A DNA stretch of 64,000 nt from DATKSS01 sp035533335 (GCA_035533335.1 DATLUC010000137.1:1-64000), one strand, 5' to 3'. Shown: positions 1 to 9,381, counted from the stretch's first letter. Program-made: numbers and translations. Notes: generated by a model not told the origin, from the letters alone.

Positions 1-31
1 CATCGGGCACTTTGCACATCGATGGGGAGCA

Positions 32-784
32 ATGGGAGCATCGACGATAGTCGTCGCGCGGGAGGATCTGTCAATCCCCGGAGCGGCTGATAACGGCAAT
101 GCGGTCGATTTTGAAACGCGTTTCTTTAACGTGGTTCGACAAAACAACCCCGATGTTGTCGTGCTTGACCTCACCGGCTCGCAAGGTAACGGCACCGCCG
201 CGATACTCAAGATCAGGCGTCGGGCCAGCGTGCCGATCCTGGTCGTCTGCGAGGTGAACGACCCGCTGATGCGCGAATATTGCCTTGCCGGGGCCGCCGA
301 ATGCATGCAGGCACCGGTGGACATCATGCAGCTGAACCAGGTTGTTCAGCAGCTGATCCGGCTGTCCGAGAATTCGCCCAATCTCGTTGCGGCCGAACCG
401 AGCCCGACACAGCCCGTCCATTTCTCGGGTCTGACGCTTCGCTCGCACGAAAACCTGCTGATCGGCCGGGACGGGTCGTCGATCAAGCTGACGACCTCGG
501 AAAACCGGGTGCTGGTTCATTTTGTTAACAACCCTTGGGTCGTGTGCACCCGCAATGACCTCGCCGAAGCGCTGTACGGCTCGCAGCGCCCGAACACCGA
601 TCGGGCCGTTGACGTTATCGTAACCCGATTGCGCAAGAAGATAGGGGCGCTGGGCGGAACCGCGGTGCAGCATTTGATCAAGACCGAATTCCGCCGCGGC
701 TATGTCTTTGTGGCGGAGGTTTCGGTTGGCGCTCCCATCGCGGCCCGGCAGGCGGATCGAGCGCTGCAGGCGCGAACCGCCTGA
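32..784 (+). CDS. OmpR-type winged-helix regulator with degenerate receiver
   Basis: The 250-residue product has an N-terminal receiver-like fold (about 1-115) and a C-terminal winged-helix DNA-binding domain (about 140-230, ending RRGYVFVAE). The phosphoacceptor Asp seems kept in the strand VVVLDLTG, but the acidic pair after strand 1 is reduced to RED. The usual Lys-Pro near the end of the receiver reads QAP. Classical phosphorylation switching is therefore doubtful, and it may act as a constitutive or ligand-driven regulator. The start at 32 follows GGGGAG very closely. It precedes a HlyB-type exporter gene on the same strand, which it may control. Its composition matches the first 2.8 kb and not the rest of the window. 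Confidence 0.85.
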   Translation: MGASTIVVAREDLSIPGAADNGNAVDFETRFFNVVRQNNPDVVVLDLTGSQGNGTAAILKIRRRASVPILVVCEVNDPLMREYCLAGAAECMQAPVDIMQLNQVVQQLIRLSENSPNLVAAEPSPTQPVHFSGLTLRSHENLLIGRDGSSIKLTTSENRVLVHFVNNPWVVCTRNDLAEALYGSQRPNTDRAVDVIVTRLRKKIGALGGTAVQHLIKTEFRRGYVFVAEVSVGAPIAARQADRALQARTA

Positions 785-848
785 CCACGGCGACGGCGCC
801 GCCTGGGGCGCTGCGGGTTGGCGTCTGACCGCGCGACCATGACATGAG

Positions 849-3071
849 ATGGTGCAATCAGTGACCCTGGAACTCAACGAACCGTCCGATGTCGCTGTGC
901 TCGGCGATGCCGCAAACGCGACCGGCTCGCTGCTCGGCAGTCTGGTGATCGTGGCCCGGCACCGCGGCGTGCACCTGTCCAAGACCCAGCTCATTCGCGA
1001 TCATCTGCTGACGACGGGCGATGCCACAGTGCCGGAATTGCTGCGCGTCGCGCGCGCCTCCGGGCTGCGCGCCAATGCGACGCGGCTCTACTGGAACGAT
1101 CTGTTCAAGATGGGTGGGGCGTTGCCGGCGATCGTGCTGCTGCGCAACGGCGCGGCCATGGTGCTGCTGCGCACCGAGACCAGGCGGCCGGGATGGCCGC
1201 CCGTCGTCGTGCTGGGCGACCCGAACGGCGATGCGGCGGCGCCGATTTTTCTCGATGAGGCGCGGTTTACCGCCGCCTGGGACGGCGACATCATTCTCGT
1301 CAAGCGCGACTATCGGCTGCGCGACGAGGATCGGCCGTTCGGCATGGCGTGGATCGCCGGGCAATTGCTGCGCGACAAGCGCGTCGCCCGCGATCTTGCC
1401 GTTTGCGCCGTGCTGATGGGAATACTCGCCATTTCGCCGGTCGTATTCTGGCGCGTGATGATCGACCGGGTCATGTATTACGGAAGTATGAGCACCTTTA
1501 CGATGCTTTGCATCGCCTTTGGCGTGCTGTTAGTGTTTGAGACGATATTCGGCTATATGCGACGCTATTTAATTGTCTTTATCACTTCGCGGGTGGACGT
1601 TAAAATATGGACTCATCTCTTTGACAAGATGTTGAATTTACCTATCGATTTTTTCGAACGCACCCCGACCGGCGAAATCGTCCATGACATATACGAAATT
1701 TACAAGGTGCGGACCTTCCTGACCGGACAGCTGTTTGGTACGCTGCTGGATTCTTTTGTAATTGTCATATTTTTGCCGATCATGTTCATGTTCAGCACGA
1801 TTATGACCGCGGTTGTCCTGGCATTGTGCTTATTGATCTGCGTGTGGCTGGTGGCCATGCTGCCAACGGTGCGGCGCAAGGTCGGTCTGGCGATCCAGGC
1901 CGAGACATTGCGCGGCACGTTCCTGGTCGAGGCGGTTCACGGCATCCGCGCGATCAAGTCGCTGGCGCTCGACGCTCGCCAGCGCCACGAATGGGATGTG
2001 CTCGTCGCCCGGGTGGCGGAGCGGCGGTTCGACGAGGGGTGCACGTCCAACCTGATCCAGACGATGGTTCATCCGCCGCAGATATTGATCACGAACGGCA
2101 TTGTCGCGGTCGCGGTCTATCTCGCTCTTGTCAACCACGACACGATGTATCTCGGCGCGATCTTCGCCTTCATGATCATGTCCCAGCGGGTGACGATGCC
2201 GGTCGTTCAGGCGGCGCAGGCCATCGTCCAGATCGACGAGGCGCGCTCCGCGATCACGTACGTCGCCAATGTCATCAACCGGGCTCCCGAGCAGGGACGC
2301 TCGGGCCGGGGAATTCGCACGCCGTTTGTCGGCCGCATCGAATTCAACGAAGTCAGTTTCCGCTATCCGGGCGGCACCGCGCCGGCGCTCGACCGGATTT
2401 CGTTCACGATCCCCGAGGGAACGGTGTTCGGGATTGTCGGCCGCAGCGGCTCGGGCAAGACGACGGTGACCCGGCTGCTGCAGGCCTTGCACAGCGACTA
2501 CAACGGACTGATCAAGATCGACGGCAACGACCTGCGCGAGATCGATGTCGATCACCTTCGCTCCAGCCTCGGCGTCGTCTTGCAGGAGAATTTTCTGTTC
2601 CGCGGCTCGATCCGCGACACGATCTCCGCCGCCAAGCCCGATGCGACATTCGAAGAGGTCGTGCAGGCGGCGCGGCTCGCCGGGGCCGAAGAGTTTATCG
2701 AGCGCCTGCCCGCCGGGTACGAAACCTTCATTCAGGAAGGCTCGACCAACCTGTCCGGCGGCCAGCGCCAGCGCCTCGCGATCGCCCGCGCGATCGTCAA
2801 GCGCCCTGCCATCTACCTTTTCGACGATTGCTTCTCGGCCCTCGACGCCGGCACCGATGCGCGGCTTCGGGCCGCGCTGCGTTCGGAGACGAAGACCGCC
2901 AGCGTGCTCATCGTCGCGCAGCGCGTCAGCACGATCATGCATGCGGACCGGATCATCGTCCTGGACGACGGCCGCATCGTGGGCATCGGCGCGCACGCCG
3001 AGCTCATGGCCTCGTGCGAGCCGTACCGCGAGATCGTCGAATCTCAGCTCGGCCAGGCGGCGGTCGCATGA
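849..3071 (+). CDS. Chimeric ABC exporter: HlyB-type N-terminus, heterodimeric-exporter C-terminus
   Basis: The 740-residue protein begins with a C39-peptidase-like domain (about 20-150). The catalytic Cys position reads SLLGSLVIVARHRG, so it is a non-cleaving domain as in HlyB. Six-helix transmembrane domain is about 165-450 and the NBD 490-735. Walker A GRSGSGKTT lies near residue 530 and LSGGQ near 635. Up to LSGGQRQRLAIARA it reads as a type I secretion exporter. After that the Walker B is LFDDCFSALD, with Asp in place of the catalytic Glu, and the tail HADRIIVLDDGRIVGIG...REIVESQLG is typical of the degenerate subunit of heterodimeric exporters. The stop overlaps the next gene as ATGA. 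It may be a misjoin, so the product as written may not exist. Confidence 0.8.
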   Translation: MVQSVTLELNEPSDVAVLGDAANATGSLLGSLVIVARHRGVHLSKTQLIRDHLLTTGDATVPELLRVARASGLRANATRLYWNDLFKMGGALPAIVLLRNGAAMVLLRTETRRPGWPPVVVLGDPNGDAAAPIFLDEARFTAAWDGDIILVKRDYRLRDEDRPFGMAWIAGQLLRDKRVARDLAVCAVLMGILAISPVVFWRVMIDRVMYYGSMSTFTMLCIAFGVLLVFETIFGYMRRYLIVFITSRVDVKIWTHLFDKMLNLPIDFFERTPTGEIVHDIYEIYKVRTFLTGQLFGTLLDSFVIVIFLPIMFMFSTIMTAVVLALCLLICVWLVAMLPTVRRKVGLAIQAETLRGTFLVEAVHGIRAIKSLALDARQRHEWDVLVARVAERRFDEGCTSNLIQTMVHPPQILITNGIVAVAVYLALVNHDTMYLGAIFAFMIMSQRVTMPVVQAAQAIVQIDEARSAITYVANVINRAPEQGRSGRGIRTPFVGRIEFNEVSFRYPGGTAPALDRISFTIPEGTVFGIVGRSGSGKTTVTRLLQALHSDYNGLIKIDGNDLREIDVDHLRSSLGVVLQENFLFRGSIRDTISAAKPDATFEEVVQAARLAGAEEFIERLPAGYETFIQEGSTNLSGGQRQRLAIARAIVKRPAIYLFDDCFSALDAGTDARLRAALRSETKTASVLIVAQRVSTIMHADRIIVLDDGRIVGIGAHAELMASCEPYREIVESQLGQAAVA

Positions 3072-5086
3072 TCAACCGCGGACCGATGGGCGGCGGCCGG
3101 CCGGCGGGCGGCCCGGTGGGCAGGGGCTTCATGGGCATGGGCGGGGCCCCGGCCGGAAAGACCAGGGACCTCGGCAAGACCCTCAGGCAGCTCCTGGGCC
3201 GCCTGCGCCCGGAGCTCCCCCTGATCATCGTGGCCACCCTGCTCGGCGCGGGCAGCGTCGCCTTCGCCGTGATCGGGCCGAAGATCATCGGCAACGCCAC
3301 CAACGTCATCTTCAACGGCATCATCGGAAAGATGCTGCCGGTCGGCATCACCAAGGCGCAGGCGGTCGCGGCTCTGAACGCGCAGGGCAAGGGCCAGCTC
3401 GCTCAGATGCTGTCGGGCATGGACGTGACCCCCGGCAAGGGGATCGACTTCAACCAGCTCGGGATGATCCTGCTCCTGGCCGTCGGCGTCTACCTCGCCT
3501 CGTCGGTCTTCACGTGGGCCCAGGGATACATCATGGCCGGCGTCGCGCAGCGCACCGTCTACGGCATGCGCCGAGATGTCGAGGAGAAGCTGTCACGGCT
3601 GCCGCTGAAGTACTTCGACAGCCATCCGCACGGCGACATCCTCAGTCGCGTCACCAACGACATCGACAACGTGGCGACCACCCTGCAGCAGGGCATGAGC
3701 CAGATCCTCACCTCGGTGCTGACCGTGCTTGGTGTGCTCGGGATGATGTTCTGGATCAGCCCTTTGCTGGCGGTGATCTCGCTGGTCACCGTGCCGCTGA
3801 CCGTCGTCGTGACGCTGGTCATTGCCAGGCGGTCGCAGGTGCAGTTCGCCGCGCAGTGGAAATGGACCGGCACGCTCAACGGGCACGTCGAGGAGATGCA
3901 CACCGGGCACATCCTGGTACAGGTCTTCGGCAGGACCGCCAAAGCGCAGGAGCAGTTCGACGCGCAGAACCGCGAGCTTTATCAGGCGAGCTTCAAAGCC
4001 CAGTTCCTGTCGGGCATCATCCAGCCCGCTACGCAGTTCCTGGGTAACCTGAACTACGTCGCGATCGCGGTCATCGGCGGCTACAGGGTCGCGTCGGGGA
4101 CCATGTCGCTCGGCGACGTGCAGGCGTTCATCCAGTACTCGCGCCAGTTCACGATGCCGCTCATGCAGATCGCGGGCCAGATGAACCTCCTGCAGTCCGG
4201 CCTGGCGTCCGCGGAGCGAGTGTTCGAGCTCCTCGCTGCAGAGGAAGAAGGGGCTGACGCTGCCGGCGTCGAGATCGGCGAGGTCACCGGGCAGGTTTCG
4301 ATGGACAAGGTGAGCTTCCGCTACGAGGCCGACAAGCCGTTGATCGAGGACTTCAACCTCGAGGTCCGGCCGGGGCAGACCATCGCGATCGTGGGACCGA
4401 CCGGCGCCGGCAAGACCACGATCGTGAACTTGTTGATGCGGTTCTATGACATCGACTCAGGTCGCATCAGCCTCGACGGCGGGGATACCAAGAAGCTTCC
4501 ACGCGATGCGGTGCGCCGAGTTTTCGGGATGGTCCTGCAGGACACATGGCTGTTCGCCGGGACGATTCGCGACAACATCGCCTACGGCAAGGAAGGCGCT
4601 ACCAACGAGGAGATCGTGGCGGCGGCCCAGGCCGCGCACGTCGACGCCTTCGTGCGCACGCTGCCCCACGGCTATGACACCGTCCTGGACGAGGAGGCGT
4701 CCGACCTTTCGTCTGGGCAAAGGCAGCTGCTGACGATCGCCCGCGCCTTCCTCGCGGACCCGACCATCCTCATCCTGGACGAGGCGACGAGCAACGTCGA
4801 CACAAGGACCGAGGTTTTGATCCAGGCCGCGATGGCACAGCTGCGGCATGGTCGCACCAGCTTCGTGATCGCGCACCGCCTGTCCACCATTCGCAATGCC
4901 GATTCGATCGTCGTCATGGACGGCGGACGCATCGTCGAGCAGGGCAGCCACGCGGGCCTGCTCAAGCAAGAGGGTTTCTACTACCGGCTCTACAACAGCC
5001 AGTTCACCGATGCATGGGCCGGCCCTGAGAACGGCCACGCGCCCGGCCTACCCTCGCTGCCGGGGGTAACAGTCAAAGGCGCGTAA
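3068..5086 (+). CDS. Heterodimeric ABC exporter, catalytic half
   Basis: This 672-residue half exporter has a Gly/Met-rich N-terminal tail (about 1-35), a six-helix membrane domain with a roughly 50-residue insertion in the first outer loop, and an NBD. Walker A GPTGAGKTT is near residue 441 and Walker B LILDEATS near 567. The signature is LSSGQ, a degenerate C-loop, while the catalytic Glu is intact. That is the pattern of the catalytic member of TM287/288- or BmrCD-type heterodimers, whose partner has canonical LSGGQ and a degenerate Walker B. The ATG at 3068 overlaps the upstream stop by 4 bp. Substrates are probably drugs or lipids. Its true partner is the source of the C-terminal part of the preceding gene. 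Confidence 0.92.
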   Translation: MINRGPMGGGRPAGGPVGRGFMGMGGAPAGKTRDLGKTLRQLLGRLRPELPLIIVATLLGAGSVAFAVIGPKIIGNATNVIFNGIIGKMLPVGITKAQAVAALNAQGKGQLAQMLSGMDVTPGKGIDFNQLGMILLLAVGVYLASSVFTWAQGYIMAGVAQRTVYGMRRDVEEKLSRLPLKYFDSHPHGDILSRVTNDIDNVATTLQQGMSQILTSVLTVLGVLGMMFWISPLLAVISLVTVPLTVVVTLVIARRSQVQFAAQWKWTGTLNGHVEEMHTGHILVQVFGRTAKAQEQFDAQNRELYQASFKAQFLSGIIQPATQFLGNLNYVAIAVIGGYRVASGTMSLGDVQAFIQYSRQFTMPLMQIAGQMNLLQSGLASAERVFELLAAEEEGADAAGVEIGEVTGQVSMDKVSFRYEADKPLIEDFNLEVRPGQTIAIVGPTGAGKTTIVNLLMRFYDIDSGRISLDGGDTKKLPRDAVRRVFGMVLQDTWLFAGTIRDNIAYGKEGATNEEIVAAAQAAHVDAFVRTLPHGYDTVLDEEASDLSSGQRQLLTIARAFLADPTILILDEATSNVDTRTEVLIQAAMAQLRHGRTSFVIAHRLSTIRNADSIVVMDGGRIVEQGSHAGLLKQEGFYYRLYNSQFTDAWAGPENGHAPGLPSLPGVTVKGA

Positions 5087-5142
5087 TCACGTCCCCGTCC
5101 TTTGGGTAGGTGCGCCAAGCGCCGGCTGGGGAGGGCAGAGTT

Positions 5143-5439
5143 CTAGCCGTGCGCCCTCGGCCCGTTGACCGCCCAGACCGAGCCGTCCAGCTCGACCTCG
5201 TCGATGAAGCACCAGCCCCAATCCTGCCCGGGCTCGAACGCCTTCATCACGGGGTGCCCGGTCACCTGGAAATGCTTGGTCGCGTGCCGGTTTTTGGAGC
5301 TGTCGCAGCATCCGACATCGCCGCAGGTCATGCACAGGCGCAGGTGGATCCACCGGTCCCCTGTCGCAAGACAGTCTTCACAACCGACGGCGGACGGAGT
5401 GACCCTGTTGTTCGCCGCTGCGTGCGTGCACTCAGGCAT
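5143..5439 (-). CDS. UBP-type zinc finger protein
   Basis: A 98-residue protein made almost entirely of a ZnF-UBP domain. It has CEDCL, LRLCMTCGDVGCCDSS, the RHATKHFQVTGHPV His cluster, and a C-terminal FIDEVELDG strand. In eukaryotes this fold binds the ubiquitin C-terminus. Small bacterial stand-alone versions are common in actinobacteria and their role is unknown. It lies 2 bp downstream of the YceI gene on the same strand, and its AAGGAG ribosome site sits in the last YceI codons, so the two are probably co-translated. Confidence 0.88.
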   Translation of the reverse strand: MPECTHAAANNRVTPSAVGCEDCLATGDRWIHLRLCMTCGDVGCCDSSKNRHATKHFQVTGHPVMKAFEPGQDWGWCFIDEVELDGSVWAVNGPRAHG

Positions 5440-5441
5440 TA

Positions 5442-5969
5442 CTACTCCTTGGCTTCGACGAGCTCCCCTTCGATGTGGATCTTAATCTCGTTGCTCACGA
5501 TGAACTTGCCGTCAAGCATCATCTCGAAGCTCATTCCGAAATCCTTCCGGTTGATCTCCGTCTCGGCCGAGTAGCCGTAGCGGTGGCCCATGTTGGGGTC
5601 GTTGAACTCGCCGTAGTTGACGGCGTCGAAAGTGACGGGCTTGGTCACGCCCTTGATCGTCATGTCGCCCGTCACCTTGTACTTGTTAGCGCCGGCGGCC
5701 TCGATCTTGGTGCTCTTGAAGGTCATCGTGGGGTACTTGTCAACCTCGAGGAAGGTGGATGCGCGAAGGTCCTTGTCACGCTGCTCGTTGTGCGTGCGGA
5801 TGCTCTCTGTGTTGATCGACGCCTCGAACTTCGATTTCTCAGGCTGTTCGGGCTGGACGTCTCCGGTGACGGTGACTTCAGCGAAATGGCCCCGCACGGT
5901 CATCATGCCGAGGTGCTTGGCCGAGAACTCAACCTGGGTGTGGAGCGGGTCGAACTTCCATGTTCCCAT
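5442..5969 (-). CDS. yceI: YceI family protein
   Basis: The 175-residue protein shows the YceI pattern from its start: WKFDPLHTQVEFSAKHLGMMTVRGHF, then LRASTFLEVDKYPTMTFKST and the VTKPVTFDA strand. YceI proteins form a lipocalin-like barrel that binds polyprenyl chains or similar amphiphiles. No signal peptide is visible, so this copy is probably cytoplasmic, as in many high-GC Gram-positives. A strong AGGAGG at 5977-5982 sets the start at 5969. It is followed directly by the zinc-finger gene. Confidence 0.95.
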   Translation of the reverse strand: MGTWKFDPLHTQVEFSAKHLGMMTVRGHFAEVTVTGDVQPEQPEKSKFEASINTESIRTHNEQRDKDLRASTFLEVDKYPTMTFKSTKIEAAGANKYKVTGDMTIKGVTKPVTFDAVNYGEFNDPNMGHRYGYSAETEINRKDFGMSFEMMLDGKFIVSNEIKIHIEGELVEAKE

Positions 5970-6085
5970 GAGAAAACCTCCTGAATTCCCGGCCGGGCGG
6001 CCGGAATCAATCCCGCGCTATGCCAAATACCTACAACCGGACTCCTGCCCCGCGTATTCACGCTGGCCGGCGAGAGTTCTCTAAC

Positions 6086-7180
6086 GTGGTTGTCTTGCCG
6101 CGACTGCGATTGGGCGTTCCGGCTTTGTTCCTGACGGCCCTTTTGCTCGCCGCGTGCTCAGGACAGAGCGCAGTCACACCTGCGACCACTCCATCGGCTT
6201 CTGCGCTCGCCAGCCCGTCGCCGCAGCTCGGGCCCGGTGGTTTGACACTCGACCAGGAGATCGGCACCGTGATGATGGTGGGCTTTCAGGGCCCGCTTGA
6301 TGACTTCGTTTTGGCCGATTGGAAACAGCGGCAGTTCGGCGGCCTGCTCATCGTCAACCTCAACCACAACGCGAGCACCCCGGCATCGATGACCGCGTTG
6401 ATCGGCGCCGTCCGCGCCGCATCTCCGCACCGCTTGATCGCCGCCACCGACCAGGAGGGCGGGCAGGTTTGCATCGCGGTGAGCACGGTCCCCTGCGACG
6501 CCATGCCGGTCGGCCAGGCAGCCACGACGCAGATGGCGTCGGCGCTGCGGCAGCTTGGGTTCGACCTCGACCTGGGACCGGTCTCAGACGTCTGCAGCGG
6601 GCCGAGCTCGATCATGTGGGGCCGCTGCTACGGCACCGACCCCTCGGCGGTCGCGGCCGCGGTCGGCCCTGTCGTCGACGGGATCCACGCCGCTGGCATG
6701 CTCTCGGCTGCGAAGCACTTTCCGGGGCACGGCGACACTTCCGTCAGCTCTGAGACCACGCTGCCGCGTATCGACGAATCTCTCGCCACGATGCGAGCTC
6801 GCGACCTACCGCCCTTCCAGGCCGCCATCGCGCACGGCGTCGACTTCGTGCTGTTGGGGCACCTGTACTACCCGGCGCTGGATCCCGTGCGGTCCGCGGA
6901 CCTGTCGCCGGCGACGGTGCAGATCCTGAGGTCCGACCTCGGGTTCCGCGGCGCGATCATCTCGGACGACATGGAGATGGGCGCAATCACCAACAGCACG
7001 CCGACACCCGAAGCGGCGGTGGAGTTCCTCGCAGCTGGCGGCGACATGGTGATGGTGGCCCACCACCTTGCGATCGCGGACGCGACCTACGACGCGATCA
7101 AGGCCGCGGTCCTCAGCGGCCGCCTGCCGCGCGCGAGGCTCGATGAGGCCGTGGCGACACTGGAAGGTCTCCGGGCCTAG
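6086..7180 (+). CDS. Glycoside hydrolase family 3 lipoprotein (NagZ-like)
   Basis: The product has a signal sequence with a lipobox (LLLAACSG), a Ser/Thr/Pro-rich linker and a GH3 TIM barrel. The NagZ-type loop KHFPGHGDTSVSSET carries the His/Asp pair, and IISDDMEMGAI carries the likely catalytic Asp. The family removes beta-N-acetylglucosamine from cell-wall or chitin fragments, and this copy would act outside the membrane. I take GTG 6086 as the start because it puts a short charged n-region before the hydrophobic core. An in-frame ATG at 6020 would add 22 residues. The exact substrate is not fixed by sequence. Confidence 0.88.
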   Translation: MVVLPRLRLGVPALFLTALLLAACSGQSAVTPATTPSASALASPSPQLGPGGLTLDQEIGTVMMVGFQGPLDDFVLADWKQRQFGGLLIVNLNHNASTPASMTALIGAVRAASPHRLIAATDQEGGQVCIAVSTVPCDAMPVGQAATTQMASALRQLGFDLDLGPVSDVCSGPSSIMWGRCYGTDPSAVAAAVGPVVDGIHAAGMLSAAKHFPGHGDTSVSSETTLPRIDESLATMRARDLPPFQAAIAHGVDFVLLGHLYYPALDPVRSADLSPATVQILRSDLGFRGAIISDDMEMGAITNSTPTPEAAVEFLAAGGDMVMVAHHLAIADATYDAIKAAVLSGRLPRARLDEAVATLEGLRA

Positions 7181-7224
7181 AACACTGCTCCGGCCGACTG
7201 CCGGGCGGACGGAGTGTCAAACAC

Positions 7225-7625
7225 TCAGACCAGGAACGCCGCCGCCCGCACGCCTAACCCGATCAGGCCAGCCGCGGTGATTCCGGCCGCCACCACGCCG
7301 CCGGCCACCACTCCGATCGCTATAAGGCCGACGCTCACCACTCCGAATGCAACAGGCCGAGCGCGACGGGGCCGACCGCGACCAGTCCGATCGAGACCAC
7401 TCCAACCGCGACGCGACCGATCGCGATGACGCCGACGACGCCTGTCCTGCCACTCAGCGATACGGCGATCAGCGGGATGCCCCGCCACTCCTGCTTCGAC
7501 CGATACTCCACCCGGCCATCGCCTCCAAAGGGGATGCCCACAACCTTAGGCGGCACGGGACAGGATGGGAGGTAACGTGGGTCACGACTTCCGGCACATC
7601 GCCGGCACGGAGGCGGCCCGGACAA
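7225..7625 (-). pseudogene. Frameshifted glycine pentapeptide-repeat (GxxAx) protein
   Basis: Two overlapping minus-strand frames together give one regular protein. The upstream frame reads GVVGVIAIGRVAVGVVSIG, and after a shift near 7351-7355 the other continues VAFGVVSVGLIAIGVVAGG to a stop at 7225. Adding one base gives about twelve unbroken five-residue units of the form G-x-[VIT]-[AS]-x. These hydrophobic repeats are known only from uncharacterised bacterial proteins and suggest a membrane-embedded or helical repeat structure. The true start is uncertain (7625 is the longest option). Because the repeat phase is perfect on both sides of one break, a sequencing indel or very recent mutation is likely. 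Confidence 0.6.
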
Positions 7626-7739
7626 ACGTCACCGGCGGCACTCGCCCCTGAGTCGGCGGGCCGCCCGGCGGTTGTGACCTGATCGCTATTCGTCCTCGAT
7701 TGCCCTGTGGCCGGCTTGTGGAGGCGGATCTGGCTTGCC

Positions 7740-8541
7740 TTATGGCGCACCCGCGGCCCGTTGCTTAGGCCCTCCGCTTGCCTCGGGGCGGCCGGCGCGC
7801 TCGACGTCGGCCTTCGATATCGATAGGTACGCGACCCAGGCGATGATCACGAGGTCAGAGCGATGGCCACTGTGCCGCGTCCCAAATTGAGCCCGCCCAG
7901 GCTTGCAGGCACGCCTAGCCAGTCGGCATACGAGGCGCCGAGCGGGCGGGTGATTTTATGTAGGCGAACCAGAACGCGACGACCTCATTGGCCTTGAAGC
8001 AGCGTCGTGCCAACAGGGGCATGGCGAAAATGGTCGTGAATATCAAGCCCGAGGCGAGCCAGCCCAGGTGAAGCGTGTAAGCAGACATGTCGCCCGCCGC
8101 GGTACCCATGGCGAAAGTGGCCAGCACCGCCGCCCAGCAGAAGACCTCTCGCCGCCGCGTGCTGATGCTGTGTATGGAAAGAGTCCGCTCGGTCGCGTAC
8201 CACAGGACGAACACGACTGTCAGACCGACAGCGCACAGCGCAGTGCTGACCACGTACGAGATGCCGAGCTCGATATGGGCGGCGTCGGCGACCATCGTCC
8301 CGAACACGGCGACCATGCACACCGCGAACCAGTAGGCGAACGCGATGTACCGCCGCAGTAGGAACTGCCAGGTCAGCCCCACGCCCAGGCCCAGCGCGCC
8401 GAGTCCCACGGCCGCATACGGGTTGATCGTGTGCACCAGGTAATCGGAGGTCGCCTCGCCCATCGCGGTGCTCAGGATCTTGACCGCCCAGAAATGGACA
8501 GTGACGGCCGGCACCTTTCTCGCCGTCTTTCGCCCATCCAT
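7740..8541 (-). pseudogene. COG4705-like membrane protein with two frameshifts
   Basis: From ATG 8541 the protein reads as a polytopic membrane protein of the COG4705 / membrane-anchored DUF type (KILSTAMGEATSDYLVH, later ANEVVAFWFAYI). At an AAAA run (7954-7957) the frame breaks to an early stop at 7915. Shifting frame gives the expected continuation TRPLGASYADWLGVP to about 7853. A second shift there restores VIIAWVAYLSISKADVE up to a TAA at 7740-7742. About 260 residues are recovered in all, with six or more membrane segments. The function is unknown; some relatives are annotated as putative metal transporters. It is either a decaying gene or carries two sequencing indels. Confidence 0.65.
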
Positions 8542-8622
8542 TCCTGAGGATATCGACCGCGGCGCCGGTGCGGCCTGAGAACGCCGGTGGCGGGCGTTAA
8601 CTCCAGACTGTATGCTGTAGGT

Positions 8623-9381
8623 ATGAAGTCGAATTTCGCCATCGGATGGTCGAAGGCGGGGCTCGTTGGATTGATAGCCGCCGCCGGGTTCAGCGCCGCA
8701 GCGCAGGGCGTCAGCGCGCAAACCGCCCCCTATGCACCGGGCACGATCGGCTACGACGTGTCGTATCCGCAATGTGGCGCGAGCGCGCCGGCCGGGGCAT
8801 TCGGCATCATCGGTGTCAACGGAGGCCGCCCCTTCAGCAACAACAGCTGCCTGGCGGCGGAATATTCGGCGGCGCCGTCGGCGCCCGCCCCGTCGCTCTA
8901 CATCAACACCGGCTACTCCGGCGCCTATCGCAAGAACATCACTTCGGACTGCGCCGGCCAGTCGAAGTCCGTTCCTGGGTCGAGCGCACAACGGCAGGCA
9001 TGGGGTATCGGCTGCAGCGAGGCGGAATCGTCGTTTAACTACGCCAGGAGCAGCGCGCCCACGGTCGCCATGTGGTGGCTCGACGTCGAAACGGCCAACA
9101 GCTGGTCGTCCAGCAACCTGAGCCTGAACCAGTACACGATCAACGGCGCCGCCGCAGAGCTGACCACCCTGACAACGGCCGCGGGGATCACCCTGCCGGT
9201 GGGCGTTTACTCGAGCGCTTCGATGTGGACCACCATCGCCGGACCGAGCAGCTTCGCTCACTCCAATATCGCGGCAGATTGGGAAACGGCTGGCGGCGCT
9301 TGCGGAACTAGTTTCAGCGGCGACCCTGTCTGGCTCGTCCAGTCCACGACTGGAGGAATCGACTCCGACAAGGCCTGCTGA
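8623..9381 (+). CDS. Secreted GH25-like protein
   Basis: A 252-residue protein with an N-terminal signal sequence (SKAGLVGLIAAAGFSAAAQGVSA) and a domain starting IGYDVSYPQCG, then FGIIGVNGG and WWLDVETANSW. The Asp and Glu of LDVE sit where the GH25 lysozyme acid residues lie, so it may cleave cell-wall glycan. Actinobacteria encode many similar secreted proteins of unproven activity. Four Cys besides the PQCG Cys suggest disulfides. The ATG at 8623 is preferred over an upstream in-frame ATG (8587) because it places the signal peptide at the terminus. The ribosome site is weak. Confidence 0.75.
   Translation: MKSNFAIGWSKAGLVGLIAAAGFSAAAQGVSAQTAPYAPGTIGYDVSYPQCGASAPAGAFGIIGVNGGRPFSNNSCLAAEYSAAPSAPAPSLYINTGYSGAYRKNITSDCAGQSKSVPGSSAQRQAWGIGCSEAESSFNYARSSAPTVAMWWLDVETANSWSSSNLSLNQYTINGAAAELTTLTTAAGITLPVGVYSSASMWTTIAGPSSFAHSNIAADWETAGGACGTSFSGDPVWLVQSTTGGIDSDKAC

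Noticed and set aside
1826..3067. Upstream in-frame extension of the second ABC gene (open to 1826)
   Set aside because: The residues are Arg/Pro-rich antisense-like sequence overlapping the real exporter frame. The ATG at 3068 has the usual ATGA coupling and a typical Gly/Met-rich start.
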